Shown here: one piece after another, positions 24,216 through 33,759 of the stretch
How positions within the stretch are numbered: position 1 is the stretch's first letter
Layout: every line of letters begins with the position of its first letter
Assembly: GCA_030407005.1 (NCBI GenBank)
Contig: JAUDYN010000001.1
Coordinates: 4,340,001-4,404,000 of the forward strand
Length of the DNA: 64,000 bases
Source: Desarmillaria ectypa
Lineage: Eukaryota > Basidiomycota > Agaricomycetes > Agaricales > Physalacriaceae
Reading direction: 5' to 3'
Position numbers and translations under genes: made by a program
The notes under the pieces: generated by a model
Databases searched by the model: none
What the model saw: the letters and a program-made list of their open reading frames with translations, nothing else
What the model was told of the DNA's origin: nothing

Positions 24216-25319
24216 TGACTCGTCCGGCTCTCTATGTCGCTTTTCATCCTCTTTTTTATACGCGACGATATCCATACACGATCAGTCATGATATTTGTAT
24301 TGCATTATGTCTATAACTTTGCGTTCCTTACTGTATCTCTATGTCTTTCCTCGGATGTATCTCTTTTTGCTACAATACACCCAGCATGTTGGTTTTTGGG
24401 GCGAGATGGATGAGACCTAAATTGATACTTCTCTCAGGTCTTCGCTTCGTCTGTCGATGGTGCATGTTCCTGCATCTATTGGGGTCGAGATATCGAAATG
24501 GTTGCGAGATGTCTCCGTAGCACGGTGTTGCAGACACATGACCGTACTTCTGCCCGATCAATATTATCTCTAGCCCTTCCTTCACGTCCCGAGGCTATTT
24601 GGTATTGAGGAAAAAAGCTCAATCAAACGAGCTCCTGGGTGCCTGTGAGTTTTTTGGCCACTTCGACGGTGATTTAAATAACGGTGGTCCCTTGAACTCA
24701 TCGTAATAGTCAATTCAGCCTGCTTAAGGTGCAGAGGATCGGGTCGATTTAGATTGGAAACCCGCTGTGCCGATTGCAAAACCCCGGTGGTGAGAACTTT
24801 ATCGAAGAAAATCAACGTCACTTGCGACCACCACTTTTCCTTAAGCCGCGCCACTGTTGGTCCTAAGTGTTGGACATGAACCGTGTAAACCAAGTCAGGA
24901 AGATATATCTACTCCCCATACAGGTTCTACTTTTCCTTTCTACCAAGTTGTAATCGATGGCGCTGAGCTCTTGAGAGACGCGGATTGATGTGTGTGCCTG
25001 CGTGACAGAGATGTATTTTTTTCGCTCTTTTATTTTTTGTGTATGTCTCAGGTCATTGATAAAGTGCATTATTCATAAGTATTGTCAAATTTGAGAACAT
25101 TGAAGATGTTGCTGTTAGATAACACTGCATCATATGATCAGGCATGTTTGCTGAAGGGCAATGAGTGAGTTCTGCTATGGAATCTAGCTACTTTAATACC
25201 AGTTTGTATCTTCTAGTACTTTCTGTCTCTTAATAATCCTTTACTCACCTTTTACTCGGCAGAACTTGGGCTAACTGGTCATTGTGCCAGCTCACACAGC
25301 CACAGGGTCAATGATATTC
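24216..25319. other. Intergenic region without recognised gene
   Basis: Only short frames occur here. A minus-strand frame at 24582-24893 contains VARLKEKWWSQV but matches no family I can name. The AT-rich composition rises toward 25 kb. Confidence 0.3.
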
Positions 25320-25373
25320 CACACTCTGCTCTTTGAGCTAATTTATAGGTCCACCCACACCCCCTCACCATTT

Positions 25374-25622
25374 TGTTGTAAAAAATGTGGGAAAGAGAGG
25401 ATCAGTTCATTCCCAGTTAGTACATGCATGGTGTCAGGCCAATAGTATTGCACTTGGCTGAGCTCTGCAAATGCATGCAGATGTACACTACTGTAGCTAC
25501 TTATATACTAAATGCTGATTTACTAGAATCTTCTATAACTTTCCTAATACTTCTCTCTTAATCAGGAAGTTCAGCATGATACCAGATTTCCATCATCTTG
25601 GCTCAACTCTCAAATTCCAACA
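25374..25622 (-). mobile_element. Solo LTR (family A)
   Basis: Begins TGTTGTAAAAAATG and ends AAATTCCAACA on plus. The same sequence occurs inverted at about 27143-27393 and in the same sense at 45161-45398. Flanks CATTT and TATTT resemble a 5-bp target duplication with one mismatch. The left inverted-repeat arm supplies the empty site (ccatttgttgtcc in reverse complement, near 15510-15525). Confidence 0.8.
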
Positions 25623-25694
25623 TATTTGTTGTCCATTGATTACTTACCATATAGCTATAGTGATGTATGTTTCTCTCATATTTTCTTCACAGTG

Positions 25695-26205
25695 GGCAAA
25701 AGCTTCATGCACTTCTCTTGATTTGTGCTAAGAGACAGTCATTACATCCATATAATTCTATATTTGGACTAATGTGTGCATGTTGATATATTTATTGACT
25801 TGCCTTGCAAGGTCAGGAGTCTTCAAGACATCCAAAGTGATGCAATGTGAGGATTTGTGTCACTGTGGGGAACACTGATCCCCTCATAGACTGTATGAAA
25901 ATAAATATACCACAAAGTTTTTATAGCATTGGCAACACAATGGGATGCATCACAGTTGAGATGTCAATAATTCTTGTCTGTCAGTGTGTAGGAAATTTCT
26001 ACAAACAATGGGAAAATGGCAGCTTATTCATGGCATTCCAGAATGATTCCTTGGAAGAAGTGCTGATCCAGTATCCTCTCAAATACCACCCCATGATAAC
26101 AGCCAATAGCAGTCACACATTACTTGTAAGATCCCAATCAGGTATCTTGCTTGTTTGAAGTTGAAAGATAGTACTAAACAATAAATATGCAGTACTTTGT
26201 TGAAT
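25695..26205. other. AT-rich insertion inside the right repeat arm
   Basis: This block has no counterpart in the left arm. It contains a 103-codon plus-strand frame (25847-26158) without recognised motifs. The base composition and position suggest a degraded transposable element. Confidence 0.45.
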
Positions 26206-26410
26206 AGGTTGGTGGTAGTAGGTGACAAACTTATTAGATAATTTGTCAATGATCAATGAGATATACTGATCTTCCCATGTCTTATGCACTGGCTACTTGG
26301 TTCCACTTTCATGTGGCTCACTTTTGGTGAACTCTCTGGCCTAGGCTGAATGCGGGGGGCATCTGGGGGCAAAAAAGGTAATAATAGAGCGTCATAGGAT
26401 AGTAAAACTA

Positions 26411-26542
26411 TGACGAAAGTGGGACTCGAACCCACGCCCTTTCGGACCAGATAATCCAATTAGACAGAAACTGCCTTGGTCCTAATTTCCTTGGAAATCG
26501 CCATTCCTTAGTCTGGCGCCTTAACCACTCGGCCATTTCGCC
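26411..26542 (-). tRNA. tRNA-Leu (anticodon AAG), with intron
   Basis: Reverse-strand twin of the tRNA at 15110. It has the same stems, the same T-arm and an intron with a few substitutions. The anticodon complement CTT is at 26507-26509. It lies at the corresponding place of the right inverted-repeat arm. Confidence 0.93.
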
Positions 26543-27142
26543 ATGGCATCACGGTGGATATTGTTAATTCTATTTCAAAGTCCCAGATATCCGAGCAAAT
26601 TCGAAATCCGGTCGTTCCGAAGGGGGGATGGAGGAGAAATGATCGAAAACATGGCATCGATCATTGTGGACGCCCTTGTTCCGTGGCACGTGACGTGCTA
26701 CATTCTATTCAACGATATCCTATTGCGAGTCACTTCCACAAGTCATTGACATCTACTGGCCGGTTTGACCTTTGTAGATTTTTGACGCAATTAAAGTTTC
26801 ACCTTTTACCACATATTACAAATGTCAGGCATCCTTTTCAGCTATCAACAACTTGTTGGTGAGGGCCGGTGCATCTGCGTGACATGTTCGAGTCCTACCT
26901 ATGTTGTTTTTTCCCTTTTTGGTCCATGAGTCTATCTAGCAAGCTCACATTCTTCTATAAATAAAATCTTCATGCGATTTGTCGCTTATATCTCTTCTCA
27001 TGGTGGCAGTCCTGCCTTCTCTGCGCACCCCTCTCGCACGCGGCATTTTGTTGTTAAACCACACATCACCGTCAACGAATCAAGTGAAGTGATTGTGCCC
27101 ACAATAAACTACTCCTGCTAGACAATACACAACACTATTTCC

Positions 27143-27393
27143 ACAGGTTGGAATTTGAGAGTTGAGCCGAGATGATGGCAATCCGGCATCATGCTGAACT
27201 TGCTGATTAAGAGAGAAATATTAAGAAACTTGTAGAAGATTCTAGTACATTAGCATTTAGTATATAAGTAGGTACAGTAGTGTACATCTGCATGCGTTTG
27301 CAGAGCTCATCCAAGCGCAATACTATTGGCTTGACACCGCGCATGTACTAACTGGGAACGAACTGATCTATTCATCCCCCGTTTTTCACAACA
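27143..27393 (+). mobile_element. Solo LTR (family A), opposite orientation
   Basis: Starts TTGGAATTTGAGAGTTGAGCC and ends TTTTTCACAACA, the reverse complement of the 25374 element. It contains GTATATAAGTAGG, a TATA-like promoter shared by all three copies. It is part of a larger insertion (about 26870-27640) absent from the left repeat arm. Confidence 0.75.
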
Positions 27394-28309
27394 CCACATC
27401 ATCAGATAGCGTGTTCGTAGGAAGACATCCTTCATATTCTTTCGCCCAAGTCCCACCTTGGAACATGTGCCCCTCACCCGCCTTAATGCCTCTCTGAATT
27501 CTCCCAGTTGAACCTTGACGTAACAAATGTTCTTCTCCCTCCCCTGCCCACCCTTCATCTTGCCGGAAGTATCGTCTTTGACAGAATCATGAGTCAAAAT
27601 GATAGACGCACCGTCCAATCCGCCTACTCCGCACCTGCATTTAAGTTCTATAAACGAGGTCCATATGCACCGATACCTTGCAGTAGCAGTGACTAATCAA
27701 TCACAAGGATAGCTCTCTCCGCATTGGACGCGTACACACGGAGGGATTAAGCATCGCGTTCAGGACTCAATACACTCTCACCACGGGAGATATATGACTG
27801 GGAACACTTAGTTTTCCTTTCTTTTTCATCGCTGAACTGTATGACGAGCGAATTCCCTTACATTGGACTATCTAATATGTAGTCAGTGGTCTCAATTATT
27901 GTATTGATACCGCGAACTTGGACTCTGTACAGTTACCAACTCTACCAAAGACGTCTAGACAGCTCTCGATGCATACCTATGTCTCCCGAGTTCCAGGGTT
28001 AAAAAAAACAAAGAATCATTTTCTTGAACCTCAAACGATGACCGTACCAGCTTTACGCAAAATACTCCAGGGATCCATGATCCTCCCCCCTTCCAGTATT
28101 CGCAACCAGCTACAGGGTAGTATTTTACCACAAAATTACAATACAGATCCATGATGCTGGCTGGCCAGCGAAGCCTCTACTGGAGGTAAGCGCAATAATA
28201 TTCTAGTCTAAAACGCACTAGGACACACGAAAGCGCATGTAAACGCACAAACACACTACATAAACGCAAAATTCTCCTGGACCCTACACCTATAGCGTGG
28301 TAGGATCTT

Positions 28310-29765
28310 GGTGGCATTCGGCAAGAGACGCAAGATCTTGAGCCCTGTTCGACGCCTCTCATCCGAGATCCTTCATCTTATATTCCTCGATACCATAGAT
28401 TTCCCAGTTCATCGTATAGAATCAGGACGGGAGGACTTCCATTGGGATTTTCACCCCACAGAGAGTTCTTTGTGGTCGGTTAAGGCAGTTTCAAAGACAT
28501 GGAGGAATGTGGCACTATCCTCCTCGAAGGTATGGTATTTTGTGAATATTTCCATTACGGACTCTGTATTTTATGACCTTGCATGCGTTCGATGACTCGG
28601 TCTACAATTAAACTGAGCGATATAAGTTAGTCAAATCAAAAGAAAATATGTATATTTCCAGCTCCGTTCGGGAGCCTCATCTTTATCTCCTGTCAGTGCT
28701 ACTCTCCGATCTCACCAGACTTCGATTGTCGTTACCGTTGCTGGAAAGCTTGGCCCTTATTTGTACAAATGGGGCAAAGCTTCTCGCCTACGAGCAGTTG
28801 CCTGTTCTCATTCGTTGCCCAACTGCGATCACTCCAAGTCATAGACATCACCGATATGCAGGCGAGCCTCGAGCCTCCTTAGCATCTCGTGAAGGATTAC
28901 CGAAGCGACCGTTCATTTCATGTTGAATATCCGTCTAGCCGTCCTCAGGAACCTCCAGTAGGTGGAGAAGTGCGTCTTGCGATTAAGCGAAGCTTCGGAG
29001 GATGAATTCTGAGACTCAGTTTTCCCTCTCGTGTGCCCACAGCTCAGGTCACTTGAACCCTCAGCGATGAGAGCAAGGATCATCCAGTTTTTCAGCGGGT
29101 CGCTGATAGGCTCATGCTACCTGCACTGTCAGTTAAAAGGTTTCATGCGCTGAAAATGGTGACCACGAGATAGAGGCGGATTTTACGTCGATATGCCATC
29201 TCCTTCTGCACTCTCACTCCCCAATCACTGTCTTTCATTTCAATCATTTCCGCGCATTACCGGGAGATCTGTTGCAACTTTTTCGCTCTACGCACACCCC
29301 CGAAGATGTTCAGTTGATAGACATGGAAAGGAGTCCCATCATCGCCGAAGTCATGAAAGAGCTCATAGTGGATCATTCTTCTCCCAAAGATCTGGCGTTG
29401 CCATGCTTGCACACACTGTATATTTCGGCTACCAGTGTATCATGGAACGATATCATCCGCATGGTTAAGCCCCATTGGGGTAGTCAGGAACAGGCACAAG
29501 GAGTTGAGCGTTTACTAACACTCAAAATCTGCAAGGCATATTCAAAACTGGATAACTTTCATCAATGAATATTATCCCGCCTCAAGGAGTGCGTTGCAGG
29601 AGAATTTTCTTTCGAGATAGGACCGTGTATGTCGAAATGATAGATACCATAGCAATAGAAAGATGTCAATTTCCCCAAGATGTAGCACTAGGTTCAGATT
29701 TTCTCCAGCACTTACTGAAAAAGCATCAGGGGAGAGGCGAGATCGTCCATTTGGATGGGAAGTGA
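28310..29765 (+). pseudogene. F-box protein remnant
   Basis: An F-box with SPVRRLSSEILHLIFLDTID is followed by FHWDFHPTESSLWSVKAVSK and TWRNVALSSSKVW, all family features. There is no Met before the box. In-frame stops follow DLACVR (expected next LGLQL) at about 28593 and again soon after. Later fragments (YISATSVSWNDIIRMVKPHW, QEQAQGVERLLTLKICKAYS) resemble the C-terminal half of the gene at 4535-6190, but in broken frames. It is 5'-truncated and non-functional. Confidence 0.7.
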
Positions 29766-30318
29766 CAGGAATTATCTGGTGCTGCAGGTGATAGCAGGAT
29801 AATGTCTCTGTTCACTTGATGACTGAACCTCGACACCTGGAGAAGGAGCCCAGATGAGATGATGTGTCACTGGGCACGTATTAGATCCTACTGCATGACT
29901 TGTACCGCCTATCAATACTGTGTCGGACGTTATGAAAATGATCTTCCACAGAAACAGATCAGATAAATGGTCAGGGTAAGATTTCCCCCCAAATTAAATA
30001 GCGCTCTAGAAACGGCTGCTCCTAGTTATGTACCTCACTCCCCAACAAAGAACTCATTATCGACTGTCTGCCAAATAGAAGGGAAAAGGAGCCAGTCTTT
30101 GCATAGCTTAAAACGAACCATTCGTGTCATAGAATGCACAGAAATCACCTCCTCACGACTGCGTCTCCCTCACTCATCCCCACGAGCAGAATGAGCAGCC
30201 GGATATCAATTCCAGGCGCAATCGCGGAAAATGATCGTCGCGCTCCACCACACGCGCCCAATCACGATTTTCTGCCCATAGCACTCACATAAATATACCA
30301 GTTCTGCACATCACAATC

Positions 30319-30495
30319 ATGAGTCTCACGATGTTCTTTCGCGCCTTGACTGCTACCGCCATCGCATCTTCCCCACTGGCAGCTCGTGATGCTGGGCCTA
30401 AATGCACCATTGTCGCCACTCCTAAAGACTCGAACTATGCTGCTGGAGCTGCGAACCCGTTGACCTACGGCTCGACCTCCAAATGGGCCTGCTAA
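30319..30495 (+). CDS. Short putative secreted protein
   Basis: 58 residues. Met 30319 opens a signal-peptide-like start (MSLTMFFRALTATAIASSPL then AARD), followed by CTIVATPKDSNYAAGAAN and a C-terminal WAC. It has two Cys. It may be an N-terminal remnant of a longer secreted protein, since similar starts occur at 39409. No function can be assigned. Confidence 0.4.
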   Translation: MSLTMFFRALTATAIASSPLAARDAGPKCTIVATPKDSNYAAGAANPLTYGSTSKWAC

Positions 30496-30902
30496 GCCAC
30501 CATCTGTTGAACCCTTGCTCACTAGATTTCCTGGACTGTTTCGGAGATTCGGTCAATCGCAATTTCATCGAGGAGCAATGGCGAGAGACATGGGTTTGGG
30601 GAGTTTCTAACCCCGGATATTATTGGTACATGAACAGCATGGCATGTTAGGGGAGAAATCCTGTTATGAGTCAGTCTTGTCTTCGATCGCGGTGAATGAA
30701 AGACGTTGTTCAGGTATTCCAAGGCCAATAGCGCTAGAAGCCACAGAAATGAGTATCTGCTTTGTTCTAGGGGTGCTCCAACATGTTCGTCCTTTCGGTA
30801 AAAGAGAAGGGGCATGCGGCAAATTCTAAACAATTTCTGCTTCCGTCTTCCACAGCACACCGGCCCACTCGTAGGACAAATTCTGAATATAACCAGCACC
30901 CG

Positions 30903-32179
30903 TCAGCCAAACCTCCAACCACCGCCATCCTTCTCCAAGAATCTCCACATCAACTTGTCCTTCCAGCCCTTTTCCTTCCATCCATTCACACTGTCCGGGA
31001 ACTCCTCCACCACACCGGGTGCAGTGCTGTCATGTGCAATAATCATCAGCACATCCGGTTCCGCATCAAGACGTGCCAAACGTCCTAGTGACCGCATCGT
31101 TGCCTCATAATCCTGGTATACCGATGGGGCAGGGGGTGAAGGGATCTTCAGGAGGGGCTCGGATCCGATTTCCGGGAAGTGGGATTTACAGAGGGAATGC
31201 GTCGCGCTCTGAAGAAGTGATGCAGGGCAAGGACAGAGTGAGTGATGGTGCAGTGTGGGACGGATGTCGCCAACATGGTGGCAGCAATCGCCTCCAAGCA
31301 GGACGAATGTCGTTGGTGTTACGCGTGCGAGGCCAGAGATATAGCCTGGGAGATGCTAGAGTGGACCGTCAGGACGAACTGAGGGTCAAGATGAAGTGTA
31401 GAACTTACGCCAGGCGTATCAAGTATGTAGAAACTTCCATCACCAAAGTAGTCTAGAGCCGGAAGGTCTGCGACGTGCAGCGTTGCATTGGAGAATGAGA
31501 GTTCGGTCACCTTGCGCCTACAACAAGTCATGAGATTTCGGTACAGATCTTAGAATCGCAAGAGAATGAATTAACGCGGTATCGCTTTCGATGAGGTGTG
31601 CGTCCTCGTGTTCAGGATATGTTCGAAGGTCCGTCCCAGACCCGACTACCAGCTCCGTAGTGGATGGGAATGTTGATATATCACCTATAAAAGTGGAATT
31701 GTCAGTTTTTCTTCCCATAACTGGGAGAATGAAGTCGAAGGCATACCGATATGGTCGAAATGGGTATGACTACACAAAAATTTGCCATTACCAAGGGCAC
31801 AAATAGGGCCAAGACAAGGTCTTCACCTCCAAATGACAGTATTCACGCTGTCTAGATCTACCCCTCCCTTCACCAGCTGCTCACTGACCGTTTCACCCTC
31901 AACAGCACCCATATCATACCCACCCAGCTCTCTGAACAGGTCGAAGAATCGCTGCACCGCAGGCGCGTACTTCTCCTGGTCCTTCCTCAACCCTAAATCG
32001 AACATCACCCTTCCTTTCGTTGGGTGCTCGATAAGGAACGTGTATACCGGACCCGACAATCCTTCGTAGCCTGACAAGATGGGCTCGCAGAACAGCGAGG
32101 CAGGCAGGAAGGTGATCTTGCCAGCGTTGATAGCGCGGACGGTGACGGTCGAGGTGGATTGTGGGATTGCACCGGACAT
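30903..32179 (-). CDS. Metallo-beta-lactamase-fold hydrolase
   Basis: Five exons on minus (31827-32179, 31747-31769, 31576-31684, 31409-31517, 30903-31355) join in frame to about 348 residues. The zinc-binding motif SHTHFDHIGD lies in the 23-nt second exon. Earlier features are GYEGLSGPVYTFLIEHPTKG and RVMFDLGLRKD, typical of AHL-lactonase-like members. Downstream are FYILDTPGHLPGYISGLARV and FVLLGGDCCHHVGDIR (further metal ligands D and H). The C-terminus includes DAEPDVLMIIAHDST (third ligand His) and ends GGGWRFG. Family members hydrolyse lactones or other esters; the substrate is unknown. The start MSGAIPQSTSTVTVRAI has no signal peptide, so a cytosolic enzyme is expected. Appears intact. 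Confidence 0.85.
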
Positions 32180-33759
32180 GGTTGAAAGTGGGGCAGACAG
32201 GGGTATACGGGAGAAAGAGAGCGAAGTTATATAATTGCGGAAGCAATGAATATTTGAAAAAGAGCTAGCTGATCAAGTCCTGCGTGCCCAAGTAGTACTG
32301 TGCCGTGTAATGATGACAATGATGATGACGAAGCCCCTATACAAGCCGATAGAGCTCCACTTCGCGAGCGCATCACGAGTTTTGATTGTAGAACACGGAT
32401 ATCTTAGCGACACGCGGTCACGGGAGAGGATCCGTAGGGATGCCACGTTGTAAGCGCGGTCGTCCATTTGTATGGGAAATGACGGGAGTATCTGGTCCTA
32501 AGGCCATGGCAGGATAACGTTGTTCTTCATTTTATGACCAAAGCTCGACACAGGGAGAGGGAGTACAATCCTGAGTTGCACATGGTCCCAGGGCACGTCT
32601 TGTATCGCCTGTTGACACTGATAGAGTTGATAACATTCAAAAACAAATTAAACGACAACATACTTCATTCTACAACCTACGGCATGCAATGTATCAGTCT
32701 CTCAGTGGATACTCTGTCAGGCTATGGCACTAAGGTCGATGGAATGCTATCAGTTCTGGAGCAAGACATCAAAATATGAAGACTATCAATGAGGCCCTCG
32801 GCATCCCAGGCATTCCAAGGACACAGTTTCAGAATACATGAATTCCGGTCTTTTTTTGCGCATATAACCATATCAGTTACCCAAAAACATATTCTTACAG
32901 ACCAACGAGAGTTTGTAATAGCAGTGGGGATACAGAGTTCTACAGTGTATCCGGATTCTGCCCAGGGACTCTGAATGCGGCAAAAGAGCACCAGCGACGC
33001 GACTAGGTATGGAGACGATGCCCTATCGCCCAATCGCTGTTACAAAGCGAGTCTACAAGGAATTCTGCCTCAAATATGTGGCAACGGTGTGTGAATGCAG
33101 AGTTCCTCGCTCTTCAGCAGCGGTGGTGCCACGAGAAGCAAGTGTTTTTGGTTCCCGCGCTCCTTGTCGATTCGCCAACGGGCCGGTCAGTCGTGGAAGC
33201 GATCGAACTACCATCATCATCATCATCACTCCTGACAAGCAGCTATTTCATGCCAGGCGAAAACCGGCGAAAATGGGTGGATAACATGTGAAAATTTGAT
33301 TAAGTCTTTTGACCACCACAAAACGAGTCGGTATTCTCTTTGATGGTAAAACCGACGGATTTTACTGTGGTCAGAAGACTTTATCCAAATTTCATCTCTA
33401 TTCCAATCATTTCCCTTGCTTTTTGACCGGCACGAATTATTTATCTCCCAGAAGTGTGCATATTACGCTATATAAACAGTTGTGGCCTACAGTACAAACA
33501 ACTGGCTGGGAGATCTATATGCTGCACTACCCGCCACCTCCGACGACTATCCGATAATGAACAAGCAGGCTACCATTTGTCCTCAAAATTTGTATTTTTC
33601 CGTGTATAACTCTCACGCATATAACAGCCATTTTTGACATCTTTTAGTGGCTATGCATCTACTGTCACTCTCGTGCTGTACTGTGCTGTACTGTGCTGTG
33701 CTGTGCTGCTTGACTAAAAGACATACAGCTGTAGAAATCTCTTTTTCCATCTTACCACC
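32180..33759. other. Intergenic region between divergent genes
   Basis: No gene is recognised. It should contain promoters for the hydrolase (minus) and the fusion gene (plus). A TGTGCTGTAC-type microsatellite occurs at about 33677-33711, and a CATCAT tract near 33212-33226. Confidence 0.4.
33677..33711 (+). repeat. TGTGCTGTAC-type microsatellite in promoter
   Basis: Repeated TGTGCTGTACTG / TGTGCTG units lie about 50-80 bases before the start codon of the fusion gene. This would be a mutable tract in the 5' region. Confidence 0.6.

Larger units (their letters stand above)
25320..28145 (-). repeat. Right arm of long imperfect inverted repeat, interrupted by insertions
   Basis: Homologous blocks to the left arm in reverse orientation lie at about 25320-25373 plus 25626-25690, about 26205-26870, and about 27640-28145. 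They are separated by insertions, including an LTR at 25374-25622, an AT-rich insert at about 25695-26205 and an LTR-bearing insert at about 26870-27640. The block order mirrors the left arm exactly. Together the arms enclose about 10 kb with an intact metacaspase, an F-box pseudogene and the Ser/Gly-rich protein gene. Confidence 0.83.

Noticed and set aside
24582..24893. Minus-strand frame with VARLKEKWWSQV as a gene
   Set aside because: No Met-supported model, no family match, and no extension in flanking frames.
14296..28145. A composite transposon with the inverted arms as terminal repeats
   Set aside because: The arms carry a tRNA and lack transposase, terminal motif and target duplication; segmental duplication is simpler.
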